Source of the DNA: Capniomyces stellatus
Lineage: Eukaryota > Kickxellomycota > Harpellomycetes > Harpellales > Legeriomycetaceae
Direction of reading: 5' to 3'
Length of the DNA: 43,911 bases
Assembly (NCBI GenBank): GCA_001661515.1
Contig: LUVW01000024.1
Location: 204,987-248,897, forward strand
A program made the position numbers and the translations under genes. Positions within the stretch are counted from its first letter, which is position 1. Every line of letters starts with the position of its first letter. Positions 21,685 through 32,100 of the stretch are shown piece after piece. The notes below the pieces were generated by a model that did no database searches, was not told where the DNA came from, and saw only the letters and a list, made by a program, of their open reading frames with translations.

Positions 21685-22328
21685 AACGGTCTACTAGCCC
21701 AAAAACTCGACACTATAACACCGTAACACTAGAGATACTATGCACTTTTAGTAGTGCACTCAAAGTATGATTAGATTCCCGCCTTTACCCTTTTTCGTTA
21801 TTTTTATTTTTACCTTATTTATAAATTATCTATTTACAATATAAGCTCTTGAATTTGACCATGTTGTCAAAGAAAAATTGGACACCTTCCTAAAAGTGTC
21901 GAGTGGCAGCTTTATATCGACGCATTTATTGTTTAGCTGCCGCTAAATCAAGCTGAACTGCAATACAAAAAAAAAAGAGAGAGGGGGGGGGGGGTNNNNG
22001 AGAGAGGGGGGGGGGGGTTGGAGATGGATAACCCTTTGTGCTTTTGATCTGGTGCGAATAAAGCTAGTACTCGCTTGTTTTTGTGTATTTTTTTATTATA
22101 TATTTTTATTCTAAAAAAATCGGCGAATTATTACACCCAGTACCAAGACTGACAGGTGTTTTATTTATTTTTTGTGGTTATAGACGCTGGTTTACGACTT
22201 CTACTATTACCATTATCGACACTATTACTATATATCCCAACACCTAAAATACAAACAATAATGGGTAAACTGCAATCAAGAGAAAGGGGGTAGATGGGTA
22301 AAAGTAAATAGCCAGACAGAATGGTAGA
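21685..22328. other. Convergent intergenic region between frataxin and the CAP gene
   Basis: Tail-to-tail spacer of about 640 bp holding the two 3' untranslated regions. It contains the poly-G assembly gap (listed separately). No gene seen. Confidence 0.6.
21981..22018. other. Poly-G tract with 4-N gap and mirrored flanks
   Basis: GAG plus 12 G and a T, then NNNN (21996-21999), then GAGAGAG and 12 more G. Because both sides of the gap carry GAGAG followed by G12, the two sides may be the same sequence assembled twice. Confidence 0.85.
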
Positions 22329-23072
22329 TTAGTTGCAAAAAGTCTGGGTCCAATAAGGACCAACTTTAGCCCAGCCAAGCTTGGTGTAGTGTCCGAGCAG
22401 GTTTTTTCTATGTCCAGGAGAATCCATCCAGGACTCGACGACTTGGTTGACGGAAGTCTGGCCCTTGGCGACGTTTTCGGCGATGGCCATACATTTGGCG
22501 CCGCTGTATTCAAAGCGGGTTCTGAGGGATGAAAAGCTTGGGTTTGAGTGGGTCAAAGTGTTTTTGGAGTGTTGGTAGGAGGACTGGAGTTGTGCGGCTT
22601 GAGTTAGTTTGGGGTCGGCTTGCAGGTCAGCAAGATCAATTAAGGATTCTATTGATTCGTTTTTTTCAAGAGGCAAAACGTTATTTCTTTTAGCGTTGTT
22701 TAGAATGTTGACCTGTCTCCTGTGGTGGTTGACTAAACTGAGCATTTCAACGTTCATTTTGTCTAAATCTTGCTGACTGATGCCACCATCAACTTTGACA
22801 ACCTTGGATTTCAGTATTTTGTTAACGCTGCCAACGCCGATTGATGGTGCAGACTGTTTGGTGATGTCCTTTTTGACCTTTGATTTGATCTTGATTGGGG
22901 TTCCATCAATATTAAAAAGCTTGGTCTTGGTACCGGAATACTGCACACGTTGTGGAGAGCTGATTGAAGTGTAACCTGCACTATCCTGGACCTTTGAAGA
23001 AGTATTGGTCAGCAAGAAAATCAGCGATACTTTGGCAAACAAGACGAGCATATTTGAAACAGATACAGCCAT
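22329..23072 (-). CDS. Secreted CAP-domain (SCP/PR-1) protein
   Basis: Single-exon 247-aa protein of the CAP superfamily (PRY/PR-1 type), which in fungi are secreted and bind sterols or other lipids. A hydrophobic N-terminal segment (residues 8-24, including MLVLFAKVSLIFLL) is a signal peptide. A basic linker of about 80 residues precedes the domain, which runs from about 110 to the end. The CAP tetrad is intact: H175 in THSN, E199 in AENV, E213 in VVESW and H221 in GHRKNLL. The CAP2-like YWTQTF closes the domain, with Cys194 and Cys246 as a possible disulfide. It lies 596 bp downstream of STT3, whose product would glycosylate secreted cargo; an NES sequon occurs near residue 137. Specific ligand unknown. 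Confidence 0.9.
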   Translation of the reverse strand: MAVSVSNMLVLFAKVSLIFLLTNTSSKVQDSAGYTSISSPQRVQYSGTKTKLFNIDGTPIKIKSKVKKDITKQSAPSIGVGSVNKILKSKVVKVDGGISQQDLDKMNVEMLSLVNHHRRQVNILNNAKRNNVLPLEKNESIESLIDLADLQADPKLTQAAQLQSSYQHSKNTLTHSNPSFSSLRTRFEYSGAKCMAIAENVAKGQTSVNQVVESWMDSPGHRKNLLGHYTKLGWAKVGPYWTQTFCN

Positions 23073-23667
23073 TTTATTACACAGTCTAGTTTATTACACA
23101 GTCTATTTTATTCTAGCTTTTCTAAATTGAATTTATTCGAGTTTGAATTGATTTTTTCTTTTATGATCAAAAAGAGTCGGATAACACGGTATATAAAAGA
23201 AATACATACCGAGTGGTTGTTGGTGAAAGCAAAAGATTTAATAAAGAGTAATTTTTTTTTAAAAAAAAAGTAGAAGAATAAATACAGAAAACTGTATTCA
23301 TATCCAAAGTAAAAGAGTAAAATATAGTACAAAACGAGGGTAGGGAGGTGATGTTTTTTTTTGGAGTGTTAGTTTTCTAGAAAGAAATGATGTATTGTAG
23401 ATCAAGAAACAAATATTGAAGCAACAAAGCCGATCTATCGTGCATAATGTATAAGGGAGAAGGGAATGAATGGTTTGTGTGTGAGATGAACTTGAGGAGG
23501 CATACATGACTCACGGAATATAGAAATAAAAAAGATATAGAGCGAGAGTAATATGAGTAATAATAATAGTTGAATGACGAGTTTGCTTATTTGAATAAAG
23601 AAAAGATAAATTAAAGAAAAGAAAAGAAAAGAAAAGAAAAGAAAAGAAAAGAAAAGAAAAGAAAAAA
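23073..23667. other. Spacer between STT3 and the CAP gene
   Basis: Upstream region of the CAP gene and 3' flank of STT3, with poly-A tracts and the GAAAA array. No credible gene; the open frames here are low-complexity Phe/Leu/Ser products of the repeats. Confidence 0.6.
23616..23665. repeat. (GAAAA)n microsatellite abutting the STT3 stop codon
   Basis: Ten GAAAA units in a row. On the STT3 coding strand this is a TTTTC array that begins two bases after the stop codon, so it is transcribed as the start of the 3' untranslated region. Confidence 0.93.
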
Positions 23668-25875
23668 TCAAGAAGATTTGAATCTGTTGGCTTGGTCTAG
23701 TGGGCGGCCTAAATTGTCAAGGTCTTTAAGTTTATAAATTCTAACCATCCAGCTTTCAGTGGTGTAGACCTCTTCAAAGTAGTCAAGAGTAACCTTGCTT
23801 GGTAGGGCTTGGCCTCTGGCTCTATCAACGGCAGATGGGCCCATGACGTCTTTGAATCGATAGTAGGAGAACTTGTGCATGACACAGTCCTTCATGTGCT
23901 GTGATGCAGTGTCGCCAATGGCGTACTCGCCTCTTGAGTTGTAGAATTTGGATTCCTGCAAATCCTCGGGGTAAACACCCTGGCCAATTCTAATCATCCA
24001 GAGGAACTTGTTGATGTCATCGCCCGAGTAGCCGAGCAAGCCACCAAAGACAACAAGAACGTAGTCGACGTCATGCTGCTTCATGATGTCGTATGCCTTG
24101 GGTTCGCTTGAGGCAAAGATGCGGCCAATGGTTGCAATGTGGGTGTTGTTCCAGGTGTTGTTGTCAACAAGGGTGGTGCGGTCAGCCATTCCTGCAAGCT
24201 GGTAGCCGTAGTCCCACCAGGACATGATTTTGGCGTCTTGGGCAGAGTTTTTTCGGAGCCAGTAGTAGGCCTCACGGAAGTCGTCGATGATGACTCTGTT
24301 GCCCTGGCGATCGGTAGAGGACAGAATGACGGAAGGAGACGAGTATGCGTTTGAGGTTACCCAGGTACTGTGGATCTGGAACATGCCAAGCAGAAACAGA
24401 ACAGCAGAAACAACAAACATTTTTATGGTTATGGGGAATCGGGCCAGGTAGAGCTCGGGCTGCTTGGGGGCGGCTGGAGAGGTGGCTGGGGCAGATTTCT
24501 TCTTCGCGGGAAGGTCCTGTGTGGGCTTTTCAGCAGTGGTGGTGGTGGTGGTGGTGGTGGTGGTGGTAGGAGCGGGTAAAGATTTTTTGGTGGAAAAGTT
24601 GAGGTATGTTTTAAAGATTTCAGATGCGCCAATTCCACCCAAAATACAGACAACAGGAGTCAGAGTGAGCATCAGCCGGACCATGACACCAGCAAAGTAG
24701 GATCCAAAAATAACGTATATGATGAGGAAGACATGTGCGTTAGTGAGTTTCTGGAAACTAAAGTAGATTCCAACAGGCGAGAGCCAGAGCAGAATGTTGA
24801 GATCGAGGAAAAACGAAGGCCAGAGAGTTGGCTGGTGCTCAGAAACCGAGGCAATAATGGGGACATGTATCTTTGCATACCCAGTGTCCCAGAGCGAATA
24901 AAAGCGCCCAGTCCACGGCGCGATCTTCCCGCTTACTGTGAGCAGTGCCAGCCCCGCAAATCCCGCAGCCACCAAAAGTGCAACACCCACCCTCAGCAGG
25001 ATCTTAAAGTTGTTTTTCGACACAATTCCGTTGAGGTAATTTGCTACTCCAAACAGCTGAATCAGGCCAAATGTACCGAGTGCCGCCATATGTTCGCTGG
25101 TAAACGTGGGCTGGAACCCAACAAATGGAATCTGCATACTGGCCAATGTCCCAAGCACATAGAACGTCGAGTAGGAAACATACAGCTCGTTGCTGTACCG
25201 GCCCATCATCAGCAACGCAAACACGTGCAGCGGAATCATGTTAATGATAAACACATATCCGCCCCACGCCGATACCATGTAGAAATACGACAACGCCGTC
25301 AGCCCCCCATAAAGCATCGACCCCAGCCGAACCGACTTTACCCACAGATAAAATGTAAACACCAGCAGGAATATCGCTATTCCCTCGTTGTCGTACGATC
25401 CCGCTACCGAACGCGATATGTATCCCGGCGCAACTCCCATAAACGCTGCTGCAAACAACCCCGCTACCGTCCCGCTAATCTCCGACCCCAGCAAGTACGC
25501 CGATACTGCCGTTGCTGCCGAAAACAATGGCGCTAAAAATACACACACATCTCGAATGTCCACCGGTAAGTTCACCCCGTGCAATATCTTGTAAATCGCC
25601 GCCGACGTCAACATAATCCCTGGATACAACGTTCCCCCCACCACTCTTCCCAGCGGATACCACGCCTTCTCATCAAACCAATTCCAAAACGCATACGCCC
25701 CATTATTTACCAAGTACTTTGTTGTTCTGTAATTAAACCATGGATCAAACTCGTGAATAATCGACTCAAACCGGATCACCGAAAACAACCGTGACCCTAT
25801 TGCAATCGCTGATATAAGCACCAATATCGTCACCTTCAGCAGCTGGCTCTGCTTTTCCGCCCCAATACTTATCAT
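23668..25875 (-). CDS. stt3: STT3, catalytic subunit of oligosaccharyltransferase
   Basis: Single-exon 735-aa ER membrane enzyme that transfers the lipid-linked oligosaccharide to Asn in NxS/T sequons. Landmarks: an N-terminal membrane segment, then HEFDPWFNYR (about 41-50), the first acidic catalytic motif; SRSVAGSYDNEGIAIF with the second acidic motif; SVSEHQPT (about 343) in the flexible luminal loop; WWDYG (about 551), the sequon +2 recognition motif, followed by NNTWNNTH, a usual STT3 glycosylation site; and FLWMIRIGQG as the DK/MI region. About a dozen membrane spans fill the N-terminal 430 residues, followed by the luminal C-terminal domain. Length is close to the usual 715-720 aa. A low-complexity insert with 12 consecutive Thr (about 436-447) plus Pro/Lys/Ala residues separates two late membrane segments. 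All key residues are present. Confidence 0.97.
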   Translation of the reverse strand: MISIGAEKQSQLLKVTILVLISAIAIGSRLFSVIRFESIIHEFDPWFNYRTTKYLVNNGAYAFWNWFDEKAWYPLGRVVGGTLYPGIMLTSAAIYKILHGVNLPVDIRDVCVFLAPLFSAATAVSAYLLGSEISGTVAGLFAAAFMGVAPGYISRSVAGSYDNEGIAIFLLVFTFYLWVKSVRLGSMLYGGLTALSYFYMVSAWGGYVFIINMIPLHVFALLMMGRYSNELYVSYSTFYVLGTLASMQIPFVGFQPTFTSEHMAALGTFGLIQLFGVANYLNGIVSKNNFKILLRVGVALLVAAGFAGLALLTVSGKIAPWTGRFYSLWDTGYAKIHVPIIASVSEHQPTLWPSFFLDLNILLWLSPVGIYFSFQKLTNAHVFLIIYVIFGSYFAGVMVRLMLTLTPVVCILGGIGASEIFKTYLNFSTKKSLPAPTTTTTTTTTTTAEKPTQDLPAKKKSAPATSPAAPKQPELYLARFPITIKMFVVSAVLFLLGMFQIHSTWVTSNAYSSPSVILSSTDRQGNRVIIDDFREAYYWLRKNSAQDAKIMSWWDYGYQLAGMADRTTLVDNNTWNNTHIATIGRIFASSEPKAYDIMKQHDVDYVLVVFGGLLGYSGDDINKFLWMIRIGQGVYPEDLQESKFYNSRGEYAIGDTASQHMKDCVMHKFSYYRFKDVMGPSAVDRARGQALPSKVTLDYFEEVYTTESWMVRIYKLKDLDNLGRPLDQANRFKSS
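24536..24568. repeat. GGT trinucleotide microsatellite inside STT3
   Basis: Eleven GGT units on the plus strand read as ACC codons in STT3, encoding the poly-Thr tract. Length changes keep frame, so it is tolerated inside the coding region. Confidence 0.93.
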
Positions 25876-25930
25876 CTCTCTTCTATTCTTTCCCCTCTTC
25901 TATATCTCTCTCTCTCTTTATTCCTTTACT
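25876..25930 (-). promoter_or_regulatory. GA-rich leader upstream of STT3
   Basis: Immediately 5' of the STT3 ATG the coding strand is almost purely purine, including GAGAGAGAGAGATATAGAAG. Such tracts are common in fungal 5' leaders and promoters; function is inferred only. Confidence 0.4.
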
Positions 25931-27164
25931 ACAATAGCTCTGCTTAATTTCTCAGCCCTATATTTACCCAACCAACTAGAACTTTATAACAAGCTACTAT
26001 AACAAACGTTATTCTTTTCTCTTTTACTACAACTAATAAAAAGGTGCAATACCAATTATTAAAAAATAATCCTACAACATTCAGATTTGCGTAGATGATA
26101 AAAGTAACTTACAAAGCAAATCCCTTGTACACTTCCAAAGCTACCGTTTTTGTTTTTTTACCTTTTTTATTTTTTTTCACCTGAACAAGCGCAACAAATG
26201 TCTTTATAATATAGGTCTCTCGATTAATACTCGGGAAATATATTTAGACGTATATTTTTAGCTACACCCGCTCTTTATAAAAACATTATTAAAAACTGTC
26301 CTTTGTTTTTTGTTGTATACTACTATTCCACTCTTCCTTTTTATTTTCTCCTTCTCAATCTGTTCCGTTGTTTTTTTTTTTTAGTTTTGCTATTGCTATT
26401 GCTATTGCTCGTATTTTGGTAAACATTTTGTTGCTAATTCGGTCTAATCTACATTCACCTTCCTTCTTCCCACTTTTTTTTTTTTTGACTTTTATCTTTT
26501 GTCTTGTCTTTTGTCTTTTTTGTTTTCAATTCCCGCCAAAACCAAATTATCCATTTCCCACTTTTCATCATTGGAAAAATAAACAAACACCACTTTTAAA
26601 CCCGTTGGGTGGATTCTTGGAATCAAGAACAGTGTCGAAAGAATTTTTAATTAAAGTCTTTCTTTTTCTGTTGCAGCATTTGGATAACATTACGTTCTCG
26701 ATTTGCTCTTTTTAAGTCTTTTACCTTTATAAATAAACGCATTTACTATAGTCTCCACTTTAAGCTTCCAATTGAATTTAGAATTCTTTCCTATTTCCTT
26801 ATTATTGCAACGAATTCTCTCCTATTTTTGGCATCACCCAAACTGCTCTTTAATCTTCCTTAAAACAATAACCTTTTGATTCGATTCGACAGACGCTATT
26901 TTGACTGCATTTTTGTATTGCCTTCTATTTACTCATTTACCTATCTACTACCGCTTTACTCATCTATTTAACTCTTGTTCATCTCTCATTGGCCCAACTG
27001 GTTTTGTTGAATTGATTATATTTCTTGATACAGTATATACAAATCGAGCCTGATGGTATCACTAATATTAATAAAAACACCAATAATAAAACGTTTTATA
27101 CAAACCGACTCACTACAAACCGACATCCTTTAAATCGAAATACAGTAAACCGTTATACTAATAT

Positions 27165-27212
27165 AAAAAGGTAAAAGGTAAAAGGTAAAAGGTAAAAGGT
27201 AAAAGGTAAAAG
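27165..27212. repeat. GGTAAAA heptanucleotide repeat
   Basis: Six consecutive GGTAAAA units ending in GATAAAC. It is internal and short, not a telomere. Confidence 0.92.
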
Positions 27213-27936
27213 ATAAACTCATTTCACTTTATATCTTCAGTTTATTGCTCCGCGATAAACAGCCCAACCTATGCATAAACGAAACTTGACAAAAGTCGAC
27301 ACCGCTCCGTCTAATCATATTTGCTTGTTCCTTAGAGTTCGCCTGGTGCTACTCGCACACAAATATGCTGCGTCGTTATTCTAGAATTAAAGTTACGCTT
27401 TTTCACCAATAACAATGTCTGAAACCAAATGCTTTTATATAATCTGGTGGGAATTACACATCGTAACTTATCACCTATTCCACTTGCCTTTTTTTTTCTT
27501 TCCTTTTATTTACTTCCTTGGCTTTTATTGATAATACTGCCCTTTATCTGTTGATGGCGCATTATTGCAACTGTTGGACCAGTTGTATACTTGAACTGGC
27601 GGTGTTATAGTTACAGTGTTGCAGCGATATTGACAAAGCTTATTTCCTATCTTGCACCTTCTAGTTAAAATCGCAACCACAATTATACTAAAATAATTTC
27701 AATCGAATTAAAATCGCGTCGTTAACTAGCGCAATTCCCATTCTAGATAAAAAAAAAGGTAGAAATGTTGGCGAATTTTATAGACGGGTTATAAATTAAC
27801 TAGATGGTGCAACTTTCCAGCAGTTATTGTAACTTGTTAACGCTTTGATGTTGATAGTTAAATCTGTCGCATATCTGGATTATGATTTTAGCACCAACGT
27901 ATGGTTAGTGCTTTATGTATTTACTTTTGTTTTTAT

Positions 27937-27984
27937 TTGTAATTGTATTTGTAATTGTAATTGTAATTGTAATTGTAATTGTAG
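27937..27984. repeat. TTGTAA hexanucleotide repeat
   Basis: About seven TTGTAA units, slightly imperfect at the start. It produces a spurious Cys-Asn repeat frame. Confidence 0.92.
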
Positions 27985-28762
27985 TTGCGTTTTAAGTATA
28001 CCGCCTTTCTTTTGTTGCAAGAGTTAAGCCATCTTTGCGTCGATTTCAGAATGATTAAAGTTTGAGTAAAAAATATTGTCAACGATTATTGCCACATCTC
28101 GTGATTACTCAGAAATGGCTAAGCATATATCTTTGAGACACACAAATTGGTTGGATTTATTAGCTCTATTACATGTGTGTTACTGAGCTATAGTTGCTTT
28201 TTTTTCTCTTTATGTGTAAAATTTAAAGTTGCTGTACTTGTTTGTCAATTAAACCAGTGCCAAATCATACCGATTAACTATATATGTATGCTTTTTTGAA
28301 AAAAAAACCAAAGATGTTTCGATTGATGACAATTTACAATAATTACACAGCTTCACATATTTGTTTAATTTTCGCCCGTGTTACGTATAATAGCTGCTGC
28401 ATAATACAAGCTGATCAGTACAGCTCATTCTACCTTAAAACAGACGTCCCATCTATTGAAAAAAAATGCTTAATAGAAAAAAAAAGTAACAGCATACTTT
28501 AATTTGGGCGTGCAGATTTTGGTTGCAAGTTAGGAGCGTTTCAAGAATTACAGCAATAGGGTAGTATATACATCGTCACTGTAATAGTAATTGTAAGCAC
28601 AATGGTGTATTAAGAATACATATGGGATAGGTTTTTTGTTTTTTTTATTGGTTTTTTTTTTGTTTTTTTTCTTTTTCTAGGCCATTAGGCAAAACCAATT
28701 TTATTAGTACAAAAACATATATTTCACAACTATAATACAATGCATTTGGGAGTCGTTGTAAA

Positions 28763-29173
28763 CTATGGGATGTTTGAGTTGATAAAGTGGGGCAGGGGGA
28801 GTGGCTTTGCTCTAGGGTATGATACTGGTAGCTTTCTTATTTTGTAACAATGCAGGTGCGAGTCCTCGTATAGAAACGATCGAGTATCTTTGGGGCGCTT
28901 GTGTCTGTGGACGGATCCGCTTGGCTTCTTGGACTTCTTGTAGTTGGGCTTGGCATCTGAATGTCTTTTACTCTCACTCATATCGGTCAGGTAGCACCGG
29001 TTGTAAACCTCGATTGATGGAGTTGGGTCAAAGCACTTTGATATATACATATTATCAAACAATGCCGCGTTACTATCCGAAGAAATCTCTTTCTCATAGC
29101 ACAAAAAGTTACAGTAGAGGCCGCCGTTGGTCTGTTTGTCGCATACCGTGCACCAGTTTGTGTCCATGGTCAT
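28763..29173 (-). CDS. ECL1-type small zinc-binding protein
   Basis: A 136-aa protein. The N-terminus NWCTVCDKQTNGGLYCNFLC has the C-x2-C-x9-C-x3-C arrangement (C8, C11, C21, C25) of the fungal Ecl1/2/3 family, small proteins that extend chronological lifespan and respond to nutrient limitation in fission yeast. The rest is Ser/Lys/His-rich (SESKRHSDAK, HRHKRPKDTR), suggesting a nuclear, disordered regulator, and ends with a Pro/Leu-rich tail. Either the ATG at 29173 or the one two codons later would preserve the motif. The match rests mainly on the N-terminal motif and size, so the family call is probable, not certain. Confidence 0.72.
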   Translation of the reverse strand: MTMDTNWCTVCDKQTNGGLYCNFLCYEKEISSDSNAALFDNMYISKCFDPTPSIEVYNRCYLTDMSESKRHSDAKPNYKKSKKPSGSVHRHKRPKDTRSFLYEDSHLHCYKIRKLPVSYPRAKPLPLPHFINSNIP

Positions 29174-32100
29174 ACAAGAGCTTCGTGAAGTAATTACAGG
29201 ATTGAATTGTTCAATTTAAAGAATACTTTAGAGTAGTTGACCTATCTATTGTACTAACCAAAAGATACAATGGATATATGAGTTGATGAAGTTTGGCAAG
29301 GTAGAAATTTTTGGAATGGGATTCGTCTCTATTTATGCGTTTTTTTTTTCCCACTGTCTGTTTCTATTGATTGAGCTGTTTTTTCCCCCCCAGTGTATTT
29401 TTTTTTCTGCTACACTCTGTTGCTTTCTATTATTCTCTATCACCTTCCTTTCCTTTCTACAATCAGCATTAAAATTTAGAGCTCGCAGTAGTACTGCTTC
29501 TGGTATTCAAATAACGTTTTATGCTTATTTAAACTTTGCTTTTATTTACTTTGACTTTAATAATGCCAGTAATAATGTCAAGCTTTGTGATTGAATTGTT
29601 TCTGCTGATGTTTACTATCGATTTTTCTTGGCCTATTTTACACAAATTAAACACAAGAAAATAGTATTTTGAGTCTTTTCCTTTTTGCTAAATCCGTTTT
29701 CTCCACTATTCTATTCTATATTCACTCGTTTGAGACAAGCCCAATCAAGCCTTAACAATTTTCCTTTTTAATTTATTCTAAATAATTCCTTGAACAATAA
29801 GTCGAACAAAAGTTAGAATGATGATTATAAATTAAACTATTCTAGTAATACATGTCTATCTTTAGCTAAGAGAATAAAGGGATTCTCATTTGCAACGAGA
29901 TGATAAAAAAAACACATTACTAATTATTGTCGCTTTATTATTTAATCTATCATTTCCTATTATTGATTTTGTTTCTCTAGCCATTATTACGTTGTATTGT
30001 CAAAAAAGTATTGGGCGTTTTGGTTGTAATTCTGGTTTTAATTCTGGTCTTAATTTTGGTCTTATCTAGCATTTCAAAATACATTTCAAAATACACTTCA
30101 AAAAATCAAAAAAAAATCCACTTGAATTCCTTACAATCGCACCATTTGGCTCCAATCTATTATTGATTTGCCCAATCTTAATAGGCAAAAAAATACTATC
30201 ATATTTTGTAACCAGGCCAACACCTTCCGGCCTGTGTACATTTTGGTGGCTTATTTAATGATTTCAAAAGCCAACATTTTAGTTGCACACCAAGACAATA
30301 ATCAATACCTATTCACACTAATAAACATTTCACATTGAGAATAGACAAGCACATTACAACATTTATTAAACAATTTAGCAGTCCCCATTGAGCAGCCCCC
30401 ATTGAACATCATCCACTTTGATCTGCTTTGGAGGTTGTTCGAAGTAGTTGACCACTTTACTTTTTTTCTTGGAAAAAATATTTTGCTTAAATAAAAATCC
30501 ATACGCTCAATTGTTGGAAACACAGCTTGGTCATACTTGGAATGTCAAATAGGACACTAGTAAAAAATCACCAAGTGAACATATCTGCGCTTTCTGGCTG
30601 GTGTGTAGCTTGCTTATTTGGCGTTTGGGTAATAAATGAATAATCATCTAAACTTGAATTGTATTACTACAAAGGGTTTGTTAAAGACATGCTAAGCGAT
30701 GTTTGTAGTTTTATTATATGATACAATAGAGCTGTATTTCATTTTCAGCACCAATTATCTACTATCAATTGTTTTATTAAATTAATACTAAAACTCGAAT
30801 GATTTTCAAGATTCCAGCTATTAAAAAACACCATGAAAATTGCTGCTTAAATATTAGCAAATGATTATATTACGAATATTGTACATTAATAATGAATGTT
30901 GGATAAACCATACTTGATTAATCTAATTAATAGAGAGACTCTATGTAGATTTCTTCTTCAATTCTCACATCCCATAGTTTAGGACAAACACATTCTTGCC
31001 TTGCCCTACTGCAACACCCTTCTCCCTATCGCTTGGTAAACCTGTGTATATACCCCCACCAACTCGTTTCAACCCACCCACCAGATTGGGATCCGTTTAT
31101 TGAAATTTATGCAGGCTTCCTCTACGACTACTCGGCACTCTATTTACCACGCTTTTGTATAGCCGATCTGACTACATTTAAACTGAAAATTGTTTATATC
31201 AAATAATATAAACACTGAGGATTGCCCAACAGCTCTCGTATTATCCTCACAATATCAAGAACCGAGTATAGACACAATCTATTGCCAGCCCTAAACATTC
31301 CAACAGCCAAATACTACACTGTACCAAATTAAATAAAACAATAATGTTTATATCTACTCGTTTTTAATAATTGATGGTTGATAACTAATCATTTTTGCTG
31401 CGCTTATTCGATTTAAATCAAGGTTGCCTTTCTACTGAATGGGAATATGACTACTTTCAACACCACATATTTAAACATAGTGGGTATAGCCAGTTAATAC
31501 TAATACCAGGTCAGTAATCAAGCCAATTCTCTTTCCCATGCCTCTTGAGTGTCTGGCTGTGGGACTTGTTATGGTGGCGTTTAGTAATGTTGTCACCATA
31601 TTATGTCACCATCTCCAACTCAACTTGTCTCTTATACCCAATATAATGTATAAAACTCATCTCTTCATTCAAGAAAATAAAGGGAAATAAAGGAATTTTT
31701 GGAGCACAATCAAATTCTGAATACTTGATAAAAGTTTTATATTCTGAAACACACTAAAGGCAGTAAAGTTCTACTTGAATGATATTAGTGATGAAAATCG
31801 ATAATAAGCATTAATAAAGGGCAATCAGACTTTTGGTGTACCATTCAGCTGAATTGGTTTGGAAATTAAACTAATTTGGTTACCAAGTTGGTTATCAAGT
31901 TGGTTATTGGTGTCTTTACTTGAGAAACTTTGTCCCTTTAGATAAACGCTTTAATGAATCAATGATTGTTTTTAAACACTTTATTAATCAAATCAAACGA
32001 GAAAATCTCCACAAAAGGAATGATCTACCATAATTGCAGCACAATTATCATTTGTATCTGTATATTATAGCCGAATAAGGTCAAAGTGGTTTGTGTTGTA

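Larger units (their letters stand above)
25931..28762. other. Gene-poor interval upstream of STT3
   Basis: About 2.8 kb of T/C-rich then AT-rich sequence. Long T tracts and simple repeats dominate; the frames at 26368-26715 and 27845-28027 are low-complexity (Phe/Leu-rich and Cys-Asn repeat). I see no coding exon I would defend, and no RNA gene. Confidence 0.5.

Noticed and set aside
24733..25536. 267-codon plus-strand frame
   Set aside because: Antisense of STT3, whose motifs and length are unmistakable.
27165..27212. GGTAAAA array as a telomere-like sequence
   Set aside because: Only six units, internal and flanked by ordinary sequence.
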